Positions 34,270 through 43,440 are shown, counted from the first letter of the stretch. The stretch is 64,000 nucleotides of DNA from Polynucleobacter sp. IMCC 30228 (GCF_021395205.1 NZ_JAJVCS010000005.1:186001-250000), one strand, 5' to 3'. Made by a program: numbers and translations. Notes: generated by a model from the letters alone, not told the origin.

Positions 34270-35301
34270 TTAGGTGGCATAAATTACGGCGTAATATTGT
34301 TGCGGATCAGTCCACACTTTCATCTTATCAAATCCTGCAGCAGTTAATAACTTTTGGATGGAGTTTAGAGAATATTTATGGGAGTTTTCCGTATGAATTC
34401 GTTCCCCCTTTTTAAAATAACGCTCTTTTCCTTGCCATTGCACTGTAGTAGCTTCTAATGCCTCCAAATAGAGTTCGACGCGCATCAGCTCAGCATTAAT
34501 CTCGATGTGATGCTTAAATTTAGCCACTTCAAAATTGGACCCTAGCAATTGATTCACGTTGCGCAAAATATTGAGGTTAAAAGCCGCTGTTACTAAAAGT
34601 GGGTCGTTGTAAGCGGGCTCAAGGATGCTCGCTGATTTGAATAAATCGATACCAAGCAGCAGACCGCCACCCAAAGATTCTTGACGGATTTGCTTGAGTA
34701 GTTGCAAGGCTTCAGTTGGTAAAAAGTTCCCTAAACTAGAGCCGGGATAAAAGAAGGTACGAGGCGTTTGGGGAACTTCTGGCGGTAAGCGCAATTGCTG
34801 AGAAAAATCCATCCCTATTCCCATCATCGGGATCGTGGGATATTGACTTTGTAGGTGAGATAAGATGGTTCTAAGATAAGCAATCGAAAAATCGATCGCG
34901 ACATAGAGATTGGGCTTGAGCAAACCAAAGAAACGCGCCGCTTTTTGGCAATTGCCAGCTCCCAAATCAATGAGTAAAGGTTTGGCGCCGATGTGTGCTT
35001 GAATTTCTGCACCAAATTGGTTAAAAATGATTTCTTCGGTCGCAGTTAAGTAATATTCTGGGAGATAGGTAATAGCTTCAAACAAGCGCGAACCTAGATT
35101 GTCATAAAAGAACTTCGGCGGCAAACTCGCGGGAGTACTTAAAATGCCTAATTCAGCTTCTTGATGAAGGGTAGTAGCTTGGGGCGAGAGTGTTTCAATA
35201 AAAGAGATTGGCACAGCAATTTCACTTGAGGTAGGGCACTTCTTTATACCTGAACTCGATGAATTGCGTGTGAAGCCGACGGAGTGTATGGGTATCTGCA
35301 A
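34270..35301 (-). CDS. egtD: EgtD-like L-histidine N-alpha-trimethyltransferase
   Basis: The 343-residue SAM-dependent enzyme makes hercynine from histidine. Motifs: PPKFFYDNLGSRLFEAIT, YLTATEEIIF, the SAM-binding LIDLGAGNCQKAARFF, FFYPGSSLGNF and late FKKGERIHTENSHKYS, all typical of EgtD. It opens the minus-strand egtD-egtB-patB unit. The first 30 residues are variable, so the start could lie further in. Ergothioneine would serve as an antioxidant thiol. Confidence 0.93.
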   Translation of the reverse strand: MQIPIHSVGFTRNSSSSGIKKCPTSSEIAVPISFIETLSPQATTLHQEAELGILSTPASLPPKFFYDNLGSRLFEAITYLPEYYLTATEEIIFNQFGAEIQAHIGAKPLLIDLGAGNCQKAARFFGLLKPNLYVAIDFSIAYLRTILSHLQSQYPTIPMMGIGMDFSQQLRLPPEVPQTPRTFFYPGSSLGNFLPTEALQLLKQIRQESLGGGLLLGIDLFKSASILEPAYNDPLLVTAAFNLNILRNVNQLLGSNFEVAKFKHHIEINAELMRVELYLEALEATTVQWQGKERYFKKGERIHTENSHKYSLNSIQKLLTAAGFDKMKVWTDPQQYYAVIYAT

Positions 35302-35361
35302 ATAAGTTTATTTAGCACTATGATTGTGCTTAAGTTCTTTATCCATATTGAATTCTGCCTT

Positions 35362-35991
35362 ATGCCACAAGCCACTCTAACTCAAGCCATCCCCTTGTTT
35401 CCATTGGGAACCACCCTCTTTCCAGGGGGCGTTTTACCCTTAAAGATTTTTGAGGTACGTTATCTGGATATGGTGAAGAAGTGCTTTAAGGAGAATTCTT
35501 GCTTTGGCATTGCCACTATTGCTGCAGGTTCTGAGGTGCGCACGCCAAACCAAGCAGTGCAATTAATGCCGATTGGTACTTTGGCAAAAATTATGCATTT
35601 TGATGCTTTGCAGCCAGCGCTCTATTTGATTCAATGCGAAGGACAAAGGCGTTTTCGTATTTTAGAAAGCACAGTCCAGTCTAATGGCTTAGTCATGGCC
35701 ACTGTTGAACTGATGGGAGATGATGCCATCATGCCAATTCCAGCGGAATTGACTGCCAGTGCAGCTACTTTGGGAAAAGTCATTCGTGCCTTACAAGAGC
35801 AGGGTGTGCCTCAAGAGGAAATGCCTTTTAAGCAACCCTTTCGCTTGGATGAATGCGGTTGGGTTGCGAATCGCTGGGCGGAGTTATTACCATTAACACC
35901 GTTGCAAAAACAACAGCTTTTATTACAAGAAAATCCGCGCCTGAGACTGGATTTAGTAAATGACTTTTTAGAGCAGGAAGGTGTGCGATAA
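35362..35991 (+). CDS. Lon N-terminal (substrate-binding) domain protein
   Basis: The 209-residue protein consists only of the Lon N domain: IPLFPLGTTLFPGGVLPLKIFEVRYLDMV, shown here in part, then CFGIATI, PIGTLAKI and LYLIQCEGQRRFRI. There is no AAA+ or protease part. Free-standing Lon-N proteins are common in Proteobacteria and are thought to bind peptides. I start at MPQATLTQ because this is where family members begin; upstream codons overlap the egtD start. Confidence 0.88.
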   Translation: MPQATLTQAIPLFPLGTTLFPGGVLPLKIFEVRYLDMVKKCFKENSCFGIATIAAGSEVRTPNQAVQLMPIGTLAKIMHFDALQPALYLIQCEGQRRFRILESTVQSNGLVMATVELMGDDAIMPIPAELTASAATLGKVIRALQEQGVPQEEMPFKQPFRLDECGWVANRWAELLPLTPLQKQQLLLQENPRLRLDLVNDFLEQEGVR

Positions 35992-36003
35992 ATTTTTTGG
36001 GCC

Positions 36004-36969
36004 TTAACTTTTCTCTAAAGTAATACCCCCTTTTTTAATAATATCAGTCCATTTCTTAATTTCAGAATTAATATAGCGTTGCAATTCCTCAGGTGAGCTT
36101 GCTTGTGGTTCAGCGCCGAGTTCAGTAAAGCGTGCTCTCACATTGGGATCGGCGCTGGCTTTGACAATATCTTTATTGAGGCGTTCAACTACAGCTTTAG
36201 GTGTGCCTTTAGGAGCAACAATGGCAAACCACGCGGCAGATTCATAGCCTTTAACACCTGCCTCGGCCGCAGTAGGAACATTAGGGAGTGCCGCTAAGCG
36301 TTTATTGGATGCAACGGCTAGGGGTTTAATATTTCCTGCCTTAATTTGCCCAACCACATTTGGTAGTAATTGAAAACTGACGGGTGCTCGACCAGCGACT
36401 AAATCTGTCACTAGGTTAGCGGTAACGCGATAAGGAATATGGGTCATTTTCACCCCCAGTAATTGTTCGTAATAAGCACCCGCTAAATGTTGCGAGCTAC
36501 CATTGCCTACCGAGCCATATGCGACATCTGGGTTTTTGCGTAAATAGTCATTCAGTTCGGCAAGGGTATTGATATTGAGTGTTGAGCTAGCAACGACCAC
36601 ATTAGGTAGGATGGCAATGAGCGCAATCGGTTGAAAATCTTTTTCTGGATCGTAACTTAAATCAGGATACAGAATTTTATTGATCGCCAAAGGGCCCGAA
36701 GTACTGGTGCCCATGGTAAATCCATCAGGCTCTGCGCGAGCGATTGCTGCAGTTCCTATATTGCCGCCAGCAGCTGGCTTATTATCAAAAACAAAACGTT
36801 GACCCGTATTCGTCGTCACTTGTTCGAGCAAAATACGCGTAATTACATCGCTAGCGCTACCCGCTGAAAAGGGAATAATGAAATTAATTGGCTTAGCCGT
36901 ATTTTGCGCGCCAGCATTAAAGCTAAAAAATATCAATAGCGCGGCTAATAGATTTCTTGCATTCTTCAT
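36004..36969 (-). CDS. Bug-type tripartite tricarboxylate transport substrate-binding protein
   Basis: The 321-residue protein has a signal peptide (NLLAALLIFFSFNAGAQ) and Bug motifs FIIPFSAGSASDVITRILLE, FDNKPAAGGNIGTAAIARA and IPYRVTANLVTDLVAGR. Its start shares one base with the end of the Rieske oxygenase gene, so the two are one operon. The ligand is therefore probably the aromatic acid or a related carboxylate attacked by the oxygenase. Confidence 0.92.
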   Translation of the reverse strand: MKNARNLLAALLIFFSFNAGAQNTAKPINFIIPFSAGSASDVITRILLEQVTTNTGQRFVFDNKPAAGGNIGTAAIARAEPDGFTMGTSTSGPLAINKILYPDLSYDPEKDFQPIALIAILPNVVVASSTLNINTLAELNDYLRKNPDVAYGSVGNGSSQHLAGAYYEQLLGVKMTHIPYRVTANLVTDLVAGRAPVSFQLLPNVVGQIKAGNIKPLAVASNKRLAALPNVPTAAEAGVKGYESAAWFAIVAPKGTPKAVVERLNKDIVKASADPNVRARFTELGAEPQASSPEELQRYINSEIKKWTDIIKKGGITLEKS

Positions 36970-38264
36970 TAGTTAACTACTCCTGTTTTGGTTCCAAAGC
37001 GTTCTATCATGACTTCTTCTAACTGCAATTGATCTGCAGTTAAAGCACCACCACCCCGAGTACGATAGGCTTGTCCTAAGTGTGCTGCTTTTGGGGTATT
37101 GCCCGCACTCAGTGCCTTCACTTCATCTAAAATCAGTTTACGAAAGCGCACAATGCCAACATCAGTAGGGGTTAAATGTTCTTTGGTGCGATCAAGAATA
37201 TAGCCCTGGCTTTCTTGTGCCATTTGATCTTGTTCGGCAATGCCCCGAATGCCAGTAAAAGATTCAGTGCGCTGTTCTTCTCGACTTAATAAATAATTAT
37301 TACTGCGATTTCTTAAGGGTAAGTAGCCAGGTCCGAGGGCGGCAAATTGGCCATATCCACCTTGGTCAAAACGGGTACGCTCCTCTGCAGTAATAGCCCG
37401 CTCAGGATGCCAAGCATAGACATACATCCAGCACGCCTCATCGGTAATTGGTGTCCAGCTATAGCCATAATAAATTTCATTTGGCATTGACGATGGCGTG
37501 ATGGAATGATTCGGTAATAAATATTGCGTTAAGCGCCAATAGTGTTCATCCTCATCGGCATGGCGGGCACCGCCGATGACAAAGCCAACTTCATGGTCAA
37601 CAAAAGTAAAGCGCGGTGTTGGGTCATTGCGTAGCCAGCGTAAGCGCTTCACATCGGCAGCGACATTGGGGTTGTCATCATTCATTTGTGAGGGGGCCGG
37701 CATATGTAAGAAAGAAAAATGGGCTGTATCGAGTGCCCCTTCCATTGAGTGAGCCCAATTGCACTCGATTAAACGCTTGGTTACATAACGATTTTCTGAC
37801 GGCACTAAGCCAACTTCTAATTGTGGGACGAGTGCGGGCATGGATTCTGCTGGCCCCATATAGGCCCATACCATATCGGCAAATTCTTGGGTTGGATAGG
37901 CTTTAATTTGAATCGTGTCATGGTAGGCCGCACCTGGAGGTACATTTGGCATCTCGATGCACTTACCATCGGTATCATATTTCCAGCCGTGATAAATGCA
38001 GCGAATTCCGCATTCTTCATTACGCCCAAAAAAGAGGTCAGCACCGCGATGCCCGCAGTAACGATCAATTAAACCTACTTTGCCAGCTGAGTTACGAAAT
38101 AACAGTAACTCTTCACCCATGACAGTAACCCGTATTGGGGCACAATCAGGTAGAGGTATTTCCTCGCTTAAGGCAACAGGCTGCCAGAAGTGCCGAAAAT
38201 ATTCCCCCAGAGGCGTATTTTGATTAGTGCGAACCAATAATTCGTTGTCAGCAGCAGAAAGCAT
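36969..38264 (-). CDS. Rieske aromatic-ring oxygenase, phthalate 4,5-dioxygenase-like
   Basis: The 431-residue protein has a Rieske [2Fe-2S] site CGHRGADLFFG...CIYHGWKYD near residues 67-93, and the mononuclear iron region ALDTAHFSFLHMP near residue 190. The layout and C-terminal length match the phthalate dioxygenase/PobA-type group, which hydroxylates or demethylates aromatic acids. Reductase and ferredoxin genes are not adjacent, so electrons must come from elsewhere. The coupled Bug gene supports an exogenous carboxylated aromatic as substrate. Confidence 0.9.
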   Translation of the reverse strand: MLSAADNELLVRTNQNTPLGEYFRHFWQPVALSEEIPLPDCAPIRVTVMGEELLLFRNSAGKVGLIDRYCGHRGADLFFGRNEECGIRCIYHGWKYDTDGKCIEMPNVPPGAAYHDTIQIKAYPTQEFADMVWAYMGPAESMPALVPQLEVGLVPSENRYVTKRLIECNWAHSMEGALDTAHFSFLHMPAPSQMNDDNPNVAADVKRLRWLRNDPTPRFTFVDHEVGFVIGGARHADEDEHYWRLTQYLLPNHSITPSSMPNEIYYGYSWTPITDEACWMYVYAWHPERAITAEERTRFDQGGYGQFAALGPGYLPLRNRSNNYLLSREEQRTESFTGIRGIAEQDQMAQESQGYILDRTKEHLTPTDVGIVRFRKLILDEVKALSAGNTPKAAHLGQAYRTRGGGALTADQLQLEEVMIERFGTKTGVVN

Positions 38265-38342
38265 GGTGGTCTCATTACCTCATTTGAATAAACGACTTTT
38301 TTCCTATTCTAACGAGCTTCTGAATGAGGTAAAGCTTTTGCT

Positions 38343-38370
38343 CCAAAAGGCGCAGTTATGCTGCTTTTGG
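38343..38370. promoter_or_regulatory. Inverted repeat upstream of the iron alcohol dehydrogenase
   Basis: CCAAAAG (38343-38349) and CTTTTGG (38364-38370) form a 7-bp stem, with a further GCA/TGC pairing inside. It lies in the divergent region between the oxygenase and alcohol dehydrogenase genes. It could be an operator or a leader hairpin; a TAAAAT box follows it. Confidence 0.35.
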
Positions 38371-38394
38371 GGGGAGGTGTAATAAAATAGCGAT

Positions 38395-39549
38395 ATGCCT
38401 CAATTTACCTTTGAAACCACCCCAAAAATCATTTGTGAGCAGGGCGCCGCAAAGCGTCTTGGTGAAATAGCTCGCGGCTTAGGCATGAGCCAGGTATTTT
38501 TGGTGACTGATATTGGCTTGATGAAGGCTGGCTTAATCGATGGCGCTTTAACTTCATTAAGTGAAGCCGGGGTGAAGGTCACGGTATTTTCGGATGTGCT
38601 CGCTGACCCACCTGAGGTGAGTGTGCAGGCAGCTGTTAAAGCTGCAGCACTTGTTCATGCTGACGGCGTCATTGGTTTTGGTGGCGGTAGTTCACTCGAT
38701 ACCGCTAAATTGGTTGCGCTGTTGGCAAAAACACCGCAAGAATTACCCACGATTTATGGCATTGGTTTGGCGCGTGGACCCCGCTTGCCCCTCATTCAAG
38801 TGCCAACCACGGCAGGAACGGGTTCAGAAGTAACCCCAATTGCTATTCTGACTACACCAAGTCATGAGAAAAAAGGCGTAGTTTCGCCATTACTTTATCC
38901 CGATGTTGCCGTACTGGATAGCTTGCTTACTTTAGGTTTACCCCCAGTAATTACTGCAATGACGGGCGTTGACGCAATGGTTCATGCGATTGAAGCTTTC
39001 ACATCTCGATCTAAGAAGAATGCTTTATCCGATGCATTGGCGATTAAGGCCTTACAGTTACTTTATGCCAACTTACCCGAGGCAGTGAGTGACGGCAAAG
39101 ATGCGCAAGTTCGGGAAAACATGCTCTTAGGTTCGCTATTGGCGGGAATGGCTTTTGCCAATGCGCCAGTAGGCGCGGTACATGCCCTTGCTTACCCATT
39201 AGGTGGTCACTATCAATTACCGCATGGCTTAACCAATTCTTTGGTCTTGTTGCCTGTATTGAAATTTAATTTACCTGCGGCTGAGTCCTTATATGCTGAG
39301 CTAGGCCGCGCTATTTTGCCTGAGTTAAATTCTGTTAGTGATGAATTAGCCGCAGTTGATTTTATTGAAGCGATTGCAGCGCATGTCATTACCATGCCTT
39401 ATGCACAGCGTTTGCGCGAAGTGGGTGTTAAAGAACACGAATTAGAAATGCTCGCACGCGATGCGATGAATGTGCAGCGTTTACTGATTAATAATCCGCG
39501 TGATGTGCAATTTGCAGATGCGTTGAGCTTATATCAAAGCGCTTATTAA
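38395..39549 (+). CDS. Iron-containing alcohol dehydrogenase (maleylacetate reductase-like possible)
   Basis: The 384-residue group III dehydrogenase has the nucleotide-binding GVIGFGGGSSLDTAKLVAL, PTTAGTGSEVTPIAI and metal ligands in MVHAIEAFTS and AVHALAYPLGGHYQLPHG. Family members reduce maleylacetate, lactaldehyde, butanal and others. Position beside an aromatic oxygenase makes maleylacetate reductase tempting, but the sequence is of the general Fe-ADH type with four metal ligands, so this is not settled. Confidence 0.88.
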   Translation: MPQFTFETTPKIICEQGAAKRLGEIARGLGMSQVFLVTDIGLMKAGLIDGALTSLSEAGVKVTVFSDVLADPPEVSVQAAVKAAALVHADGVIGFGGGSSLDTAKLVALLAKTPQELPTIYGIGLARGPRLPLIQVPTTAGTGSEVTPIAILTTPSHEKKGVVSPLLYPDVAVLDSLLTLGLPPVITAMTGVDAMVHAIEAFTSRSKKNALSDALAIKALQLLYANLPEAVSDGKDAQVRENMLLGSLLAGMAFANAPVGAVHALAYPLGGHYQLPHGLTNSLVLLPVLKFNLPAAESLYAELGRAILPELNSVSDELAAVDFIEAIAAHVITMPYAQRLREVGVKEHELEMLARDAMNVQRLLINNPRDVQFADALSLYQSAY

Positions 39550-39585
39550 GCAGTTAAACACTTTGATAAGATTTAAAGAATAAAT

Positions 39586-40062
39586 TTATTTCACGCCCAA
39601 TAATTCAACGTCAAACAGTAGGGTGGCATTTGGTGGAATGACGCCGCCCGCCCCACTAGCGCCATAGCCCATTTCGGGTGGAATAATTAAAGTGCGTTTG
39701 CCGCCCACTTTCATGCCGGCAACACCTTCATCCCAACCACGAATCACACGACCACCGCCGAGAGGAAAGCTGAAAGGTTGACCACGGTCTAAAGAACTAT
39801 CAAATTTCTTGCCCTTATTATTGGGCGCGCTGGGATCGTATAGCCAGCCGGTGTAATGTACCGACACATTAGAGCCGGAGGTGGCATCGGCACCCGTGCC
39901 GACAACAACATCAATTTTTTTCAATTCAGTCACTTTAGTTACCTTTGCAGCAGGGGGTTGAGAAGGGTTTGCCGATTGTGCCAGCACATTCGGCGCTACT
40001 ATTAGTAAGCAGCTTAATGCAGTACAAACAAATAATAAGGTGTTGGGAAGATTCATTTTCAT
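39586..40062 (-). CDS. FKBP-type peptidyl-prolyl cis-trans isomerase, exported
   Basis: About 158 residues with a signal peptide ([23 protein letters not shown]) and one FKBP domain: [67 protein letters not shown]. It catalyses proline isomerisation during folding in the periplasm. Start at MKMNLP (40062) because this gives a normal signal peptide; the frame is open 27 bases further. Confidence 0.93.
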   Translation of the reverse strand: MKMNLPNTLLFVCTALSCLLIVAPNVLAQSANPSQPPAAKVTKVTELKKIDVVVGTGADATSGSNVSVHYTGWLYDPSAPNNKGKKFDSSLDRGQPFSFPLGGGRVIRGWDEGVAGMKVGGKRTLIIPPEMGYGASGAGGVIPPNATLLFDVELLGVK

Positions 40063-40156
40063 GGCGCTAGGTCTTTTAAAAAGAAACATTAAACATCCGA
40101 TTTATTATATTCTGAATGCGCATACCATTGAGGCATGCTTAAAAGAGGATCTTGTT

Positions 40157-40660
40157 ATGGATAGTAAACCAAACCCGCCAAGTCCACCCTCTATATTTGC
40201 GCGCGGAGCGCTCTATGTCCTTATCCAAGCTTTATTATTAGTTTTACTATTCTTTGGCCCTAGTAGTTTGAGCGGTGAAAAAATATGGACGGGCTCAATC
40301 AGTCATTGGCTATTTTGGCTAGGCTGGATCTTATTTACTACGAGCATCATTTTTTCTGGGGTGGCCGCATTTCAGTTGGGCAGCAACCTGACCCCACTCC
40401 CTGGGCCAAAACCGGGGGCTAAATTCGTGAGAAGGGGATTGTATCGGTTGGTCCGGCATCCGATTTATTTTGGGGTCATTATGCTTTCTTTTGCTTGGTT
40501 TTTAATTACCCAGGGCGAACTAACCCTTGCTTATGTAGGCTTGATTTTTATATTCTTTGACATCAAATCGAGAAAAGAAGAGCAGTGGTTAGTTACTACT
40601 TTTCCTGAATATTCAGATTATCAAAAACACGTTCGCAAGCTTTTGCCACTAATATACTAA
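40157..40660 (+). CDS. Isoprenylcysteine carboxyl methyltransferase-like membrane protein
   Basis: The 167-residue protein has four to five membrane helices and the SAM-site motif FVRRGLYRLVRHPIYFGVIM followed by EEQWLVTTFPEYSDYQKHVRKLLP, as in the ICMT/PEMT-like family. Bacterial members methylate unknown small molecules or lipids. An AGAGGA ribosome site precedes the ATG at 40157; upstream in-frame codons overlap the FKBP gene and are not used. Confidence 0.86.
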   Translation: MDSKPNPPSPPSIFARGALYVLIQALLLVLLFFGPSSLSGEKIWTGSISHWLFWLGWILFTTSIIFSGVAAFQLGSNLTPLPGPKPGAKFVRRGLYRLVRHPIYFGVIMLSFAWFLITQGELTLAYVGLIFIFFDIKSRKEEQWLVTTFPEYSDYQKHVRKLLPLIY

Positions 40661-40675
40661 GCAGCCAGATCGCTT

Positions 40676-40828
40676 CTATTTTTTGTCGTTGCTAGTGTCG
40701 AGCCAATGCTTTACTTCAGGAGAGGCTTCCTCCATCATTCCCATAAATTCTCGCACCATCAGTAGTAAACCTGTCACAAGTAGACAAAAGACAAAAATAG
40801 AAATAATGAGTAGGACAGTGTTACTCAT
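40676..40828 (-). CDS. Small single-span membrane protein (50 residues)
   Basis: The 50-codon frame gives MSNTVLLIISIFVFCLLVTG at the N-terminus, a membrane helix, and an acidic/basic soluble tail (VREFMGMMEEASPEVKHWLD). Its ATG overlaps the stop of the next small gene by 4 bases, a typical coupled arrangement that argues it is real. No family recognised. Confidence 0.6.
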   Translation of the reverse strand: MSNTVLLIISIFVFCLLVTGLLLMVREFMGMMEEASPEVKHWLDTSNDKK

Positions 40829-41007
40829 GATTTTCTGCTCAATAAAGCCGAAACTTTGAAATAAATAGCAAAGCCAAAAATGGAAGGTACCCAGAGAGAG
40901 GTAAAGATGGCCTGATCTTTATCGCCAACCACAAACCATAGGTAGGCCGAAGTTATAAATGAAATAACCACTGCAAGCAAGATAAAAAAATCCGATTTTT
41001 TAAACAT
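40825..41007 (-). CDS. Small two-span membrane protein (60 residues)
   Basis: The 60-residue protein has two hydrophobic helices (FFILLAVVISFITSAYLWFV and SLWVPSIFGFAIYFKVSALL) joined by VGDKDQA and ends RKS. A GGAGA ribosome site lies upstream. It sits between two other tiny membrane genes on the same strand, with a 4-base overlap with the next and a 20-base gap to the previous. No family recognised. Confidence 0.65.
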   Translation of the reverse strand: MFKKSDFFILLAVVISFITSAYLWFVVGDKDQAIFTSLWVPSIFGFAIYFKVSALLSRKS

Positions 41008-41027
41008 ATATCTCCTTAGTTAAAATC

Positions 41028-41267
41028 TTATTTAGAGCCGATCTTAATGGGCTCATTAAAATAATCATCTATACCAAAACTCATTGCTAATAGTAAACAG
41101 CCGGCAATCGACAATTCGCTAATCACGCGCACCCCTGAGGATAGGCGAAAATTAAATAATTCAAACTCATACAGACCTAACATTACAAATACACACGTTA
41201 ATAATCCAAAGAAAATGAGAAAAAGCCCTAAAGTTAATAAAGTCCATTGAATTATGTGTTTGATCAT
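41028..41267 (-). CDS. Small two-span membrane protein (79 residues)
   Basis: The 79-residue protein has helices IIQWTLLTLGLFLIFFGLLT and SELSIAGCLLLAMSFGI, joined by a loop with a Phe/Glu pattern, and a short cytoplasmic-type tail DDYFNEPIKIGSK. It is the first of the three-gene mini-operon and faces the MFS gene across a divergent control region. No family recognised. Confidence 0.65.
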   Translation of the reverse strand: MIKHIIQWTLLTLGLFLIFFGLLTCVFVMLGLYEFELFNFRLSSGVRVISELSIAGCLLLAMSFGIDDYFNEPIKIGSK

Positions 41268-41297
41268 TATGGGATACGGGATAATTGAGCCTGAATA

Positions 41298-41324
41298 AAT
41301 AATACATAAGATCTAAGTATTATT
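41298..41324. promoter_or_regulatory. AT-rich inverted repeat in divergent promoter region, possible operator
   Basis: AATAATAC (41298-41305) and GTATTATT (41317-41324) are perfect 8-base arms separated by 11 bases that contain the palindrome AGATCT. It lies between the three small membrane genes and the MFS gene and could bind a dimeric regulator controlling both. Confidence 0.45.
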
Positions 41325-41365
41325 AAGTAAATCCTCATTTTAGACATCAATTCGCGGAAATTTCC

Positions 41366-42622
41366 TTGAGCCCCAATTCAGTGCTGCAATATTTAGGTGG
41401 TAGTAAAAAAAGCGAACGCTATTTTCTATTTGCGCTGGCAGGAATTCAGTTTACTCATATTCTGGATTTTATGATCATGATGCCTTTAGGGCCTCAATTT
41501 ATTAGTGCTTTCCAAATTAATACCCATCAATTTGGCTTACTTATCTCCTCTTATACATTTGCTGCTGCCATCGCCGGCGTATTTGCTACATACTATATTG
41601 ATCGCTTCGAGCGGCGCAAGCTATTGCTAAGTCTCTATATTGCCTTTACCCTAGCTACCTTAGCTTGTGGCCTAGCTACATCATATGAAACATTGTTTTT
41701 CGCGCGTGCCTTAGCTGGTGTTTTTGGCGGCATCTTGGGTTCACTAGTGCAAACCATTGTGGCTGATGTGATTCCATTTGAGCGCCGAGGTAAAGCAATT
41801 GGCACAGTCATGGCGGCATTTTCGGTCTCAACCGTTGCGGGTGTTCCCCTAAGTTTATTTTTAGCTAACCATATTTCTTTTTTAGGTTGGCGCGCCCCAT
41901 TTATTTTTATCGCGCTTTTAGCCAGCCTTATTTTTTGGCTGGGCTATCAATTTATCCCCTCAATTGCAGGTCATTTGGCCCATAAGGCTGATGGGAATCG
42001 CTTTCGACAAATTTATCGCTTAGTGGTACAGCGCGATCACCTGATTGCTTTTTGTTTTATGGCCTTGATTATGTTGACAGGATTTTCTGTCATTCCTTAT
42101 ATCGCGCTCTACTTCACCATGAATGTAGGCGTACCTGATGCTTATATTTCCTTGGTTTATCTGTTTGGCGGTATCGCATCTTTATTGAGCTCGCGTTATA
42201 TTGGGTCTTTAGCTGACCGTTACGGTAAAAAGCGTACTTTTCGCGCCTTAGCAATATTGAGTTTGGTACCGATTATTGTCACCACGAATTTAGTCCCCGT
42301 ACCCATTTGGTTGGTACTCATTAATTCCACCGCATTTTTTATCTTAGTTTCAGGGCGCATGATTCCAGCAATGGCTATGGTGAGTCAGGTGATTGAGCCC
42401 AAAAACAGGGGCACCTTTATGAGCTTAATTGGCTCGGTACAAATGCTAGGCTCAGGAATTGCATCGGTAATAGCCGGAATGGTTATTACTATTAGCCCAA
42501 GCGGACAAATTGAGCATTACAACAGGGTTGGCTATGGCGCAGTGCTGTGCGGTTTGCTAACTTTTTGGCTTGTCGGTAAAATTCATCCGTATCGAGCACC
42601 TGCAAATCAACCGCCCAGCTAA
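41366..42622 (+). CDS. MFS transporter (drug/arabinose-efflux type)
   Basis: The 418-residue protein has about 12 membrane helices. The loop between helices 2 and 3 carries a motif A variant YYIDRFERRKLLL, and RRGKAIGTVMAAFSVSTVAG is like the helix 4-5 region of DHA1 exporters; the second half repeats with GSLADRYGKKRTF. Substrate unknown. No ATG begins the frame, so a TTG at 41366 or a GTG at 41381 is the start. Confidence 0.88.
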   Translation: MSPNSVLQYLGGSKKSERYFLFALAGIQFTHILDFMIMMPLGPQFISAFQINTHQFGLLISSYTFAAAIAGVFATYYIDRFERRKLLLSLYIAFTLATLACGLATSYETLFFARALAGVFGGILGSLVQTIVADVIPFERRGKAIGTVMAAFSVSTVAGVPLSLFLANHISFLGWRAPFIFIALLASLIFWLGYQFIPSIAGHLAHKADGNRFRQIYRLVVQRDHLIAFCFMALIMLTGFSVIPYIALYFTMNVGVPDAYISLVYLFGGIASLLSSRYIGSLADRYGKKRTFRALAILSLVPIIVTTNLVPVPIWLVLINSTAFFILVSGRMIPAMAMVSQVIEPKNRGTFMSLIGSVQMLGSGIASVIAGMVITISPSGQIEHYNRVGYGAVLCGLLTFWLVGKIHPYRAPANQPPS

Positions 42623-42673
42623 TTTTTTGGCCTATTTTAAGCAAACCCACTTTTTTTATTTAACTATCTCAAG

Positions 42674-43420
42674 ATGACAATTACTAATATCGGTGTTTTA
42701 AGCCTTATTTTCTTCGCTCAGTTATTTACTCCCCTCGCCGCATCCGCAGCAGAAAAGCAAGTTAACGAGGTAAATGCGCCTCCCTCAGAAAATCAGTACA
42801 GTAAATCGATATCAGGATTGCGTAATAAACGCTATTGTGAAGTGCTGTATGGTAAGCGTCATTTAGGCACCCTGACGATAAAAGTATTTAATACCCAGGG
42901 TCTTAACGAATGTCCTGAGGCATTATGGAAAGCACTCGACGTTAAAGAAGTTGAGAAAAAAAATGATGCCTCATTTGTGCGTCTGAATGGCCCGCGTTAC
43001 TGGATTATGGATGAGATTAAAGCTGCTGGCAAAACAGCCCAAGATGTCATTGAGAATTTTGGCGGAATTGAAATGAGTTTACGGGCAACTTTGGATGTGG
43101 GTATAAAGCGGCAATTAGCAGGCACCCAATTTTTTGTGCCGAATGTGGTAAACCGCAAAACAGCGTTTATTTACAAGAGTGGCACGCTAATTTACCAACT
43201 AACTTCACCCCAAGGACAGACTTATATTATGCAATCGTATTCACAAATTGCTGACCCTAACTTGTCCATGAACGATTTGGCGCAATTAGCCACGCGCCTT
43301 AAGTTACCCGATGGCTGGACATATGCAGTTAAAACGCTTTCCCAAGATTTGGTCTTGCAGGCGCAGGGTAAGGCTTATGTGATTCAGGATAATTTTTATA
43401 ACTCGTATCAACGTCAGTAA
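42674..43420 (+). CDS. Exported protein of unknown function
   Basis: The 248-residue product has a signal peptide (IGVLSLIFFAQLFTPLAASA) and a mature region beginning SGLRNKRYCEVLYGKRHLGT with one Cys pair (YCEVL, NECPEA). VRLNGPRYWIMDEIKAAGK and YKSGTLIYQLTSPQGQTYIM follow. I do not recognise the family. It is followed after 20 bases by a TPR protein with its own signal peptide, so both probably act in the periplasm. Confidence 0.7.
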   Translation: MTITNIGVLSLIFFAQLFTPLAASAAEKQVNEVNAPPSENQYSKSISGLRNKRYCEVLYGKRHLGTLTIKVFNTQGLNECPEALWKALDVKEVEKKNDASFVRLNGPRYWIMDEIKAAGKTAQDVIENFGGIEMSLRATLDVGIKRQLAGTQFFVPNVVNRKTAFIYKSGTLIYQLTSPQGQTYIMQSYSQIADPNLSMNDLAQLATRLKLPDGWTYAVKTLSQDLVLQAQGKAYVIQDNFYNSYQRQ

Positions 43421-43440
43421 CCTATTTAATGAGGAATGTA

